From ZC4RG30 sp039917615 (GTDB lineage: Bacteria; Pseudomonadota; Gammaproteobacteria; Steroidobacterales; Steroidobacteraceae), in contig JBDSJD010000004.1 in NCBI GenBank assembly GCA_039917615.1, positions 62,001 through 126,000 on the forward strand: a stretch of 64,000 bases of DNA, read 5' to 3'. Below, one piece after another: positions 42,416-49,932 of the stretch. Made by a program: the position numbers and the translations under genes. Numbering within the stretch: the first letter of the stretch is position 1; each line of letters opens with the position of its first letter. The notes beneath the pieces were generated by a model. The model was not told the DNA's origin, searched no databases, and saw nothing but the letters and a program-made list of their open reading frames with translations.

Positions 42416-43074
42416 GCGATGCTCCGCGTCACGGCCTGGAACAACATCCGCTCGTCGAGAACCCCGACGGTGCGGCCGGCCCAGAGTAGAGTCGCGCAGG
42501 TGTATCGTGCCGCAGCTCCGCCTACGGTCGCTGGCAGGGTGCCAAGGTCTTGGGCCACAAACCGCTCGATGCCATGCACCTCGTCAACGGGGCACACGGC
42601 GCATGCCCCATCACGCTGCATCACGAGCATTCGCCCGACCCCGTCACGGCGATTGCCGGCTTCGGCGTCCGGTGCGTCGACGCTGAGGATGCCGCGCAGT
42701 GACACGCAGACAATCAGCTCACCGCGAATATTTGCAATCCCCAGCACTATGCCATTGCGCCGGTGAGGCAGGGAATGGATCGGGCGCAGGTTGGCGATTT
42801 CGGTAAGCACCGTGGCCTGCAACGCGAACCACTCACTGCCAATCCTGAAAATCAGCACCGACACCGTCTTGCGTTCCGCGATGTTCTTGGTCCGGCGAGC
42901 CTGCTCGGTCCAGTGTGCGACATATTCGGCCGGCGGCTCGCCGTCGAGCAGCTTCGTGGCGGCTTGGGAGTAGACCGGGCAATTGCGGCAATGGACTACC
43001 TGCTTGAGCTCCGCACACGACGAGTCGCCATGTACGCCGATCGTGTTCCAGCAGGCTGTGACGACTTCTTGCAT
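42412..43074 (-). CDS. wspD: CheW-like coupling protein WspD
   Basis: Scaffold that links the WspA receptor to the WspE kinase. The 220-residue protein has an N-terminal cysteine-containing segment (CWNTIGVHGDSSC then VVHCRNCPVYSQAA) that is typical of WspD and longer than a minimal CheW. The CheW beta-barrels follow: FRIGSEWFALQATVLTEIA and IVLGIANIRGELIVCVSL. The four N-terminal cysteines could bind a metal or respond to redox state, but this is unproven. It begins eight bases after wspC and overlaps wspE by four bases. Confidence 0.93.
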   Translation of the reverse strand: MQEVVTACWNTIGVHGDSSCAELKQVVHCRNCPVYSQAATKLLDGEPPAEYVAHWTEQARRTKNIAERKTVSVLIFRIGSEWFALQATVLTEIANLRPIHSLPHRRNGIVLGIANIRGELIVCVSLRGILSVDAPDAEAGNRRDGVGRMLVMQRDGACAVCPVDEVHGIERFVAQDLGTLPATVGGAAARYTCATLLWAGRTVGVLDERMLFQAVTRSIA

Positions 43075-43082
43075 TGCCAGGC

Positions 43083-44294
43083 CTAGACCTTCTGCGCGCG
43101 GCTACGCAGGAGCTGCGCGCCTCGCGCGTCACCTTGCTGTTCGAGTAGCAGCGAGAGGTGTACGAGCGCGTCGTGGTGGTTCTGATCCAGATACAGCGCC
43201 TTGCGGTAATAGCGATCGGCCACGCTGGTCCGGCCGTCGGCGCTGCAGATGAGACCCATCAGGTGGAACACGGCGGCGGACGGGCCGTGCTTGCGCATCT
43301 GGTCCTCGCACAATGTCTCCGCCTCGGCCAAGCGCCCCTGATTGGCGAGCGAGGCCGCCTCCTCCATGAGGTCCGGCGCTGCGGGGGGAGGCAGTGGCTG
43401 GCACTTCTGTATAGGAGCGGGCTTCTCGCTGAGGGGCTTCGCCGGCGGAGCGGCAGGCGTCGGGACAGAGAGCGGGACCGGCTGCGCGCGCCGCGGGGAA
43501 CACCTGCGGAACGCAAATGCCATCGGCACTTTCGCCGGCTCAAAATCGTGGTCCAGCACAATGTGCGACTCGGCTGGCCCGACGAAAAGCAGCCCGTTTT
43601 CCGTCAGCAACTCACGCAGCTTGGCTATCGTGCGATCCTGGGTGGCCTCGTCGAAGTAGATGAGAAGGTTGCGACAGAAAATTGCATCGTACGGGTCCGC
43701 GTCCGCGAGGAAATCGTTGTCGAGCACGTTGCCCTGCCTGAAACGTACCCCGCGACGCACGGCGTCGTGCACGCGATGGCCCCCGTTCACTGCCTCGAAA
43801 TATCGGTCGCGAAACGCGAGGTCCACACCGCGGAAGGAATGTTTGCCGTAAATGCCTTGTCGCGCCTGCTCAAGTGCGCGCTCGCTGATGTCCACGGCGT
43901 CGATCACGAAGCGCCCGGGCGGGCAATCGGCGTCGAGCATCGCCATCGCCATTGAATAGGGTTCCTCGCCCGTAGAGCACGGCAAGCTCAGCAGATGCCG
44001 CACGGCTGCCGGCCGGTTCGGACGCCATTCATCGCGCGCGACCCGGGTGAGTTCCGCGAACGCCTGGGCATCGCGCGAGAACCAGGTTTCGGGAACGACG
44101 ACCACCTCGATAAGCGCCTGCAACTCCGCGCTCGAGTCCTTCATGCGATCCCAATAGTCCGCGATCGTTGCGGCGTGGCATGCCGCGAGACGAGTCCGGA
44201 TGGCGCGCTCGACCGTAGAAGAGCCGATGGATGCGGCGTCCAGCCCCATCGTGTGCTGCAGTAGAGCCTCGATCTTTGCGGCTGCGGTTTTCAC
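43083..44294 (-). CDS. wspC: Receptor methyltransferase WspC (CheR with TPR tail)
   Basis: SAM-dependent methyltransferase that modifies glutamates of the WspA receptor and counteracts WspF. The 403-residue product has the CheR helical N domain. The catalytic domain shows VPETWFSRDAQAF, LPCSTGEEPYSMAMAML, DISERALEQARQGIYG and DAIFCRNLLIYFD. A Pro-rich linker and C-terminal tetratricopeptide repeats follow (ALYLDQNHHDALVHLSLL), as usual for WspC. The open frame runs further upstream, but the GTG at 44294 overlaps the wspB stop by four bases and begins the conserved sequence, so I use it. Confidence 0.94.
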   Translation of the reverse strand: MKTAAAKIEALLQHTMGLDAASIGSSTVERAIRTRLAACHAATIADYWDRMKDSSAELQALIEVVVVPETWFSRDAQAFAELTRVARDEWRPNRPAAVRHLLSLPCSTGEEPYSMAMAMLDADCPPGRFVIDAVDISERALEQARQGIYGKHSFRGVDLAFRDRYFEAVNGGHRVHDAVRRGVRFRQGNVLDNDFLADADPYDAIFCRNLLIYFDEATQDRTIAKLRELLTENGLLFVGPAESHIVLDHDFEPAKVPMAFAFRRCSPRRAQPVPLSVPTPAAPPAKPLSEKPAPIQKCQPLPPPAAPDLMEEAASLANQGRLAEAETLCEDQMRKHGPSAAVFHLMGLICSADGRTSVADRYYRKALYLDQNHHDALVHLSLLLEQQGDARGAQLLRSRAQKV

Positions 44295-44749
44295 GCGCTC
44301 TCCGCCACTGGAAACAGCGATTCGGCAAGGGATTCGGGCAGCAGGTGGGCCACGTCCACCCGATACACCGGACCCGCAGCATCGAGCGCGACGGGCCATA
44401 CATCAGGGGGCGATGTGGCCCTTACACCAGGGTCCACGAAGTCCGACTGATCGCGACGCATGGTTTCGGTGGCGCGCTCCGCGACGAGGCCGAGCAGCTG
44501 GGTCCTGCCGCCCGCCGTGTAGTGAATCATCACGATGCGTGTATTGAAGCGCCGATGGGCCTGGCGGTTCGCGAGCACAAAGCTCATGTCAATGACAGGC
44601 ACCGGCGTGCCGCCGTAATCAAGAATGCCGGCTACGCCAGGTGGCGCACGCGGTACGGTCTGCAGCGTCACCAGCGGCAGGACCTCAGCCACCTGCGCGA
44701 TGTCGAGCGCGTAGCGGGCGCCGTCGATCTGCATCAGCAGGTACAGCAT
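44291..44749 (-). CDS. wspB: CheW-like coupling protein WspB
   Basis: Second CheW-type adaptor of the Wsp array. The 152-residue protein opens with MLYLLMQIDGARYALDIAQV, the start of the first CheW barrel. VAGILDYGGTPVPVIDMSFV follows, and later TQLLGLVAERATET. I chose the ATG at 44749, seven bases after the wspA stop; a longer in-frame start would overlap wspA by over 70 bases and adds sequence unrelated to CheW. It overlaps wspC by four bases. Confidence 0.93.
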   Translation of the reverse strand: MLYLLMQIDGARYALDIAQVAEVLPLVTLQTVPRAPPGVAGILDYGGTPVPVIDMSFVLANRQAHRRFNTRIVMIHYTAGGRTQLLGLVAERATETMRRDQSDFVDPGVRATSPPDVWPVALDAAGPVYRVDVAHLLPESLAESLFPVAESA

Positions 44750-44756
44750 CGCCAGC

Positions 44757-46397
44757 TCAGGAGGCGAGCTTGAAGCGCAGCACACCATTGCGCAGCGCGC
44801 TCGAGACCTCGTCAAGATCGCCAATCGCATGCGTCGACTGGGTCAGGGACTCGACCGTCTGTTGTGCCGCATCGGTGAGCTGCGACAGCGCATGGCTGAT
44901 CTGTTCCGCGCCCGTAGATTGCGCCTGCATGCCCTCGTTCACGGATTCGACGCGCGGCGCCAGCGCCTTTACCTGGTCGATGATATGGGACAGCTGGCCG
45001 CCAACCTCCTGCACCTCTTTCATGCCGCGGCGCACTTCCTCGGAAAACTTGTCCATGCCCATCACACCAGCGGAGACTGCAGACTGGATGTGCTTGACCA
45101 TCTGCTCGATATCGTAGGTCGCGACCGCGGTCTGGTCCGCGAGTCGCCGGATCTCGGTGGCGACGACTGCGAATCCCCGGCCGTGCTCGCCGGCCTTTTC
45201 AGCCTCGATCGCGGCATTGAGGGACAAGAGGCTCGTCTGATCCGCGACCTTCGTGATCGTAGTGACGATCTGGTTGATGTTGGCCGCCTTCTCGTTGAGC
45301 ACCGCAAGCTTTGAGTTGATCGAGCCTGCGGCGTCCATGACCTGCTGCATCGTATCTTCCATGTGCGCGAGGCCGGCCTGGCCGACACCCGCAAGCGCTG
45401 CCGACTGTTCGGCGACAGTGGCTACCTCGTTCATCGTCTTGACGAGTTCCTTGGAAGTAGCGGAGATTTCTTTCGACGTGGCGCCTATCTCGATCGTGGT
45501 GGAGGCAATCTGGCCTGCCGTCGCCTGTTGTTGCTTTGCCGTAGCCGCGATTTCGCTGACAGATGTGCTGACCCTTGAGCTCGATGACTGGACTTCGGAG
45601 ACCAGCCCGGTGAGCTCATCGGCCATGCGGTTGAAGCCGAACGCCAACGCGTGGAACTCGTCCTCGCGTTCCAGCTTGAGGCGCGTCGAGAAGTCGCCGA
45701 CGCGCATCAGCTCGACAATGCCCCTTAGCTGGTCGAGCGGGTTGGTGATGGCCCGCAGCAGGTAGAATGCGCAGATGAACGTGAGCACGCCGGCGGCAAG
45801 GAAGCTCGCGACCATGATGTACTTCGCGGTGCGCACCTGCCGCCCAATCGCCCGCAATGACTCGTCGGCGCTGGATTTCCTGTCGTCGACAACAGCCTGA
45901 ATCGCGGCATGCGTCTTGTCGAATTGCGGGCTCAACTGGCTGCGCCACAGCTCGTTGGCGCCCTCGGTGTCGAGCCCGGAGCTGCGCTTCAGAATCTCGC
46001 GCTGCGTCGCGACGTACTCCGCGCGCATGGTGACGAACGCGGCGAATTTCTGGCGATCCGCGTCTTCCATCGGCAGCGACTCAAAGGTAGCTATTGCCTT
46101 CGCCCATCGTTCGCCATTGGTGCGCAGGCCCTCTTCTATCGTGCTGAGCCGCAGCACATCGGTCTGGCCAAGGTACTCTGCGGTGAGGGCGTAGTTCAGG
46201 ATCAGCTGGCCCCTTACCAGGGTGCTGTAGTAGAGGCCCGGCACCGACGCGCTTTCGGCGTTTTTGGCGCGCCCGTTGATGGTGCCAAGATCGCGCGCGG
46301 CAATCAGACCCATGACGACCATCAGGCCGAGCACGACCGCGAAACTCATCAGGATGCGGCGGCGAATCGTCCAGCCTTTGATCACATTGACGCTCAT
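44757..46397 (-). CDS. wspA: Methyl-accepting receptor WspA
   Basis: Membrane receptor that senses surface contact or envelope stress in the Wsp pathway. The 546-residue protein has membrane helix 1 (about 15-33), a periplasmic four-helix-bundle domain (about 35-190), and membrane helix 2 (about 193-214). HAMP and the cytoplasmic signalling domain follow. The hairpin tip shows SLNAAIEAEKAGEHGRGFAV and EIRRLADQTAVAT, which contact CheA/CheW. No C-terminal NWETF-like tether for methyltransferase is present (ends RFKLAS). Its start overlaps the small upstream gene by four bases. Confidence 0.95.
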   Translation of the reverse strand: MSVNVIKGWTIRRRILMSFAVVLGLMVVMGLIAARDLGTINGRAKNAESASVPGLYYSTLVRGQLILNYALTAEYLGQTDVLRLSTIEEGLRTNGERWAKAIATFESLPMEDADRQKFAAFVTMRAEYVATQREILKRSSGLDTEGANELWRSQLSPQFDKTHAAIQAVVDDRKSSADESLRAIGRQVRTAKYIMVASFLAAGVLTFICAFYLLRAITNPLDQLRGIVELMRVGDFSTRLKLEREDEFHALAFGFNRMADELTGLVSEVQSSSSRVSTSVSEIAATAKQQQATAGQIASTTIEIGATSKEISATSKELVKTMNEVATVAEQSAALAGVGQAGLAHMEDTMQQVMDAAGSINSKLAVLNEKAANINQIVTTITKVADQTSLLSLNAAIEAEKAGEHGRGFAVVATEIRRLADQTAVATYDIEQMVKHIQSAVSAGVMGMDKFSEEVRRGMKEVQEVGGQLSHIIDQVKALAPRVESVNEGMQAQSTGAEQISHALSQLTDAAQQTVESLTQSTHAIGDLDEVSSALRNGVLRFKLAS

Positions 46398-46696
46398 TTG
46401 GCACCGCTCTTCTGTTTGAATATGCGAAGTTCAGCATTGAATTGGGCGGCCAGCAGCTTCAGCTGCTTGACCGTCCGTTCGAATTCAGCGACGCTGCCTC
46501 CTGCTTTTTGTACGCAGTCGCCATACACAACGACAGCATCGTTGTAGGCCTTGAGCGACGCCTGGGCGGTCAGCATTTCCTCGCGGCCTGCGGTTGCGCC
46601 GCTCGGCGAAACCGGAGGAGCCGGCGGCAGTGTGCATGCTGCCAATGCCGGAAACGATATCAGGCTTGCGATCCCCGCCAGCAACCACGCCTTCAT
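46394..46696 (-). CDS. Small putative lipoprotein/secreted protein leading the wsp operon
   Basis: A 100-residue product from the ATG at 46696 (an in-frame start at 46714 adds six residues). It has a signal sequence (MKAWLLAGIASLISFP) and LAAC with Cys21 as a possible lipidation site; cleavage by signal peptidase I nearby is the alternative. The mature part has a short Pro/Ser linker and then one long amphipathic helix (about residues 42-96: REEMLTAQASLKAYNDAVVV and onward) with one further Cys. Its stop overlaps the wspA start by four bases, so it is co-translated with the receptor. I do not recognise it, and it is not part of the classical seven-gene wsp set. An accessory sensor is inference. 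Confidence 0.72.
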   Translation of the reverse strand: MKAWLLAGIASLISFPALAACTLPPAPPVSPSGATAGREEMLTAQASLKAYNDAVVVYGDCVQKAGGSVAEFERTVKQLKLLAAQFNAELRIFKQKSGAK

Positions 46697-47010
46697 GACT
46701 ATGTCCTGCTCCACTGAGAATATGTGTAGCTAGGACTATCGGCGATAAGGGAGCCAGATGAAGCCTGAGAAACCCAAAACTGGGACGTACGGCACTTCGG
46801 CCGGGCCGGAACTGCGCAATACGGCTACCTTGGCAGCTCGCCCTCAAACCGGGTTGCTAAAAGCTCTGCCTATAGGTGTCGGACTTCGTCCGGCGGGTTC
46901 TGCCAGCGGACATCCTGCGCTGCTGTCGCGCCAGCATTATGTTGTGGCTTACCATTCACGTCCCGGCGTCAATCGCGGGGAAGACCAATGAACCGCAGAG
47001 GGGTTGATAG
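46697..47010. other. 314-base intergenic region between wsp operon and TolB-like gene
   Basis: Divergent regulatory space. On the minus strand, TGGCTCCCTTATCGCC (revcomp of 46741-46756) resembles a sigma-54 -24/-12 promoter about 45 bases before the small wsp-leading gene; a weak sigma-70 match overlaps it. On the plus strand lie palindrome CCTATAGG (46869-46876), hairpin CGGAC-TTC-GTCCG (46880-46892), and ribosome binding site GAGGGG (46998-47003) for the gene at 47011. No open frame of note and no RNA family I can name. Confidence 0.5.
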
Positions 47011-47928
47011 ATGAACCGTTTCACGCTGCTGGCCGCTGGTGTCGCGCTTGCTGGCATCGCATATGCAGCGGAACCGATTCCCTCCGGCTTCGAACTCACT
47101 CTGGTCGATATGCAGGGCCAAAGGAAGGTCTTGGGAACCCTGCCCCGCTCCGTGGTCGCACCGCGCGTCTCGCCGGATGGCACCAGGGTCGCCTTCGAAA
47201 TGACCGAGGAGGGTGTGCCTCCGCCAAACACGCGGCCATACGTGGCGGAGCTGGACAAGCTGGACAAAAAACGAGCGCTGCAGCCCACGCTACTGATCAC
47301 GCGCAATGTCTCGCCGGTCTGGTCGCATGACAGCGACTGGACTGCGTTTGTCTCCATCGGCAACGGTACCGACTCCATTTTCTGGCAGCGCGCCGACGGC
47401 TATATCCAGCCGAAGTACCTGGTGGACGGGCGCGCGCCAGACGGTCTGTACGCGGGCGGACTGCTGGCCTTCATCACCCTGACCGGTGACAAGGACTATG
47501 GCATTTCGCTGATGAACATCGGCACGAAGCAGATCACCCGCATCGACCAGCCCGGTTCGGCGCAGCACAGCAGTGAGATTTCTCCGGATGGAAAATGGAT
47601 CGCGTACACCTCCGATGAAACCGCCCGGCCGGAGGTGTGGCTGCAGTCTATGGAGCAACCATCCACGCGGGTCCAGCTGACGACACAGGGCGGCAGCCAT
47701 CCTCAGTGGTCGCCCGACGGAGCGAGCCTCTACTACGACCAGGGCGGAAAATTGTTCCGCATCGATGTCACCCGGGATGCGCAATTACCCAAGGCGAGTG
47801 AACCTGTGCCCCTGCCGATCACGGGATTCCAGCAGACAGACATGCGGAGACAGTACGACCTGACACCGGATGGCAAGGGATTCGTCATGCTGTTTCTGGC
47901 GAAGGCGCAGCGCAGCGCCGCCTTGTAA
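47011..47928 (+). CDS. Secreted TolB-like beta-propeller (PD40) protein
   Basis: The 305-residue protein has a signal peptide (cleaved near IAYAAE, residue 20) and several PD40/TolB-type blades marked by APRVSPDGTRVAFEM, NVSPVWSHDSDWTAFVS, SSEISPDGKWIAYTSD and SHPQWSPDGASLYYDQ. Such repeats form a beta-propeller, usually a periplasmic protein-binding platform. TolB itself is longer and has an N-terminal domain that is absent here, so this is not TolB. GAGGGG seven bases upstream supports the ATG. No partner gene is obvious; tamA follows after 177 bases. Function is unknown. Confidence 0.8.
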   Translation: MNRFTLLAAGVALAGIAYAAEPIPSGFELTLVDMQGQRKVLGTLPRSVVAPRVSPDGTRVAFEMTEEGVPPPNTRPYVAELDKLDKKRALQPTLLITRNVSPVWSHDSDWTAFVSIGNGTDSIFWQRADGYIQPKYLVDGRAPDGLYAGGLLAFITLTGDKDYGISLMNIGTKQITRIDQPGSAQHSSEISPDGKWIAYTSDETARPEVWLQSMEQPSTRVQLTTQGGSHPQWSPDGASLYYDQGGKLFRIDVTRDAQLPKASEPVPLPITGFQQTDMRRQYDLTPDGKGFVMLFLAKAQRSAAL

Positions 47929-48105
47929 GGCTGGGCCTACGCCGCGGCACGTTATCCAAGGGTTGCGTCACCCCCGGATTCTGCGAGGCTAGAAGGTCAA
48001 AGTGTAGCCAGCACGACGCTTCCAGGGGAAGTCACGATCAGCTCAATCAAGGAACCGTGCTACCCGGATTGCGGTAGATCCTCCACCCTTCTGCGCCGAC
48101 ATCGG

Positions 48106-49932
48106 GTGTGGCTGCTGATCGGTGCGATCACTGCCCTGCATGGCTGCAGCACTCTGCAGGGCAGGACAAAGGCGGGAGAAGCACCCAAAACGAACGAGCC
48201 TGCCGCAGCCCCATTGTCATTCAAGGTAGATGTGGTAAGCGCCAACGGACGCATTGCCCGGCATCTGGAGCGCTACCTCGACATCCAGCGCTTTTCGAAC
48301 TTTCCCGACCTGCAGGCAGGTGAACTGCGTCGACTGCTCGGTGAGGCGGAATCCAATGCGCGGGATCTGCTGGCCGCACTGGGCTACTTCTCGCCACAGC
48401 TGAAACTCGAAGCTGCGGAACCCTCGGGTGAGCGCGGCACTCGCCGGATAGTCATCGAGGTTGATCCCGGCGAACAGACGAAGATCGAAAGCCACGATAT
48501 CCGGTTCGCGGAACCGATGAACAGCGATGCGCAGTCCGCGCGTCAACGGCGCGAAATCGAGCGCGACTGGCTGTTGGAGGATGGCAACCCATTCACCCAG
48601 GAGGAATGGGACGCTTCAAAAACGGCAGGTCTCAGGACATTGCAGCGCGAGCGCTATCCCACTGCACGCATTGCCAACAGCCAGGCCACAGTGAATGCCG
48701 ACACCAGTCGCGCCGCACTGCAGGTGGCCTATGACGCTGGCCATGCTTACCGCTTCGGCGCGTTGAAGCTGGAAGGTGTAGAGCGCTACGACGCCGAGGG
48801 CATCCGCAACATCGCGCGGATACCCACCGGCAAAGTCTATCGCGAGGAAACCCTGCTGGAGGCTCAGCAGCGGCTGGTCACCAGCGGCTATTTCGACTCC
48901 GCCTTCCTGCTGCTCGACAGCAGTGAACGCAATCCGGACGAGGCCGTGGTCATCGCGCAGTTGCGCGAGGCCAAAATGCAGAAGATCGTGTTCGGCCTGG
49001 GTTTCAGCACCGATTCCGGTCCGCGGGTGTCGGTGGATCATATCCACAACAAGATGTGGCCACTGGGATGGCGGGCACTGAACCAGATCGAGGTGGGCAC
49101 GCAGACGCAGTCGTTCCTCACGAACTGGACCGACATGCCAAAGGCTTCCGGCTGGGCCTGGAACACTGGTCTCAAGCTCGAGCATTCCGAATACGGTGAC
49201 ATCACGGCCAACAGTGCCTCACTGACGGGCGGCCGTGCGCGCTCGGCCGACAGGACGGAACGTCGCTACTACCTGCAGTATGACGCGAGCAAAGCAGTGG
49301 GCAGCGAGGGGCCGCACAGCAGTTCCTCGTTGCTGGGCAACTACTCGTGGACAGGACGCTACTTCAACGACCGCATCAATCCCACGGGAGGATTCGGCGT
49401 TGGCATTGATGCCGGCGTGGGTGTGACGGTGACGCCGGAGCGCCAGGCGTTCGTGCGGATCGATGCGCGGGCGCTGAAGTTGTGGCCGTTCGGTGGTCGC
49501 AACACAGTCGGCAAGCGCAGTCGCGTCTCGCTGCGCGCCGAGGTGGGCGCGATTTATGCGGGTGACGATGTAAACATCCCGGCAAACCTGTTGTTCCTCA
49601 CCGGCGGCGACACCACGGTGCGCGGCTACAGCTACCAGCACATCGGCACGCGCCTGGAAGACGGCAGCATTTACGGCGCCCGGTATATGGCAATGGGCAG
49701 CGTCGAATGGCAACACCCCATTACCGTGTTTGGTGATGCCCGCAGCTTTGAGCACACGCTCTTCGTGGACGCCGGCACAGCCACCGACAAGCTTGGTGAT
49801 GCCATCCTGTTCCCCGGAGTGGGCACGGGAATCCGCTGGGGTAGCCCGGTGGGACCGCTGCAATTCGATGTGGCCTACGGCACGAAGCCACAGCAGTGGC
49901 GGCTGCACCTGCGCATGGGATTTCAGTTCTGA
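48106..49932 (+). CDS. tamA: Translocation and assembly module outer-membrane protein TamA
   Basis: Omp85-family outer-membrane barrel that works with TamB in inserting outer-membrane proteins or in lipid transport across the envelope. The 608-residue product has three POTRA-like domains (about residues 35-265; for example RLVTSGYFDSAFLLLD). A 16-strand barrel follows with VRGYSYQHIGTRLEDGSIYG (Omp85 lid motif region) and ends WRLHLRMGFQF. The GTG at 48106 is the only standard start for over 80 bases, yet it leaves a signal peptide without positive charges; a CTG at 48091 would add an Arg-rich start. GCS at Cys14 resembles a weak lipobox. It overlaps tamB by one base. Confidence 0.93.
   Translation: MWLLIGAITALHGCSTLQGRTKAGEAPKTNEPAAAPLSFKVDVVSANGRIARHLERYLDIQRFSNFPDLQAGELRRLLGEAESNARDLLAALGYFSPQLKLEAAEPSGERGTRRIVIEVDPGEQTKIESHDIRFAEPMNSDAQSARQRREIERDWLLEDGNPFTQEEWDASKTAGLRTLQRERYPTARIANSQATVNADTSRAALQVAYDAGHAYRFGALKLEGVERYDAEGIRNIARIPTGKVYREETLLEAQQRLVTSGYFDSAFLLLDSSERNPDEAVVIAQLREAKMQKIVFGLGFSTDSGPRVSVDHIHNKMWPLGWRALNQIEVGTQTQSFLTNWTDMPKASGWAWNTGLKLEHSEYGDITANSASLTGGRARSADRTERRYYLQYDASKAVGSEGPHSSSSLLGNYSWTGRYFNDRINPTGGFGVGIDAGVGVTVTPERQAFVRIDARALKLWPFGGRNTVGKRSRVSLRAEVGAIYAGDDVNIPANLLFLTGGDTTVRGYSYQHIGTRLEDGSIYGARYMAMGSVEWQHPITVFGDARSFEHTLFVDAGTATDKLGDAILFPGVGTGIRWGSPVGPLQFDVAYGTKPQQWRLHLRMGFQF

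Noticed and set aside
46800..46960. c-di-GMP riboswitch upstream of wsp or the TolB-like gene
   Set aside because: The conserved GGCAAACC and GACGCAAAGCC elements of the class I aptamer are absent on both strands; only generic short hairpins are present.
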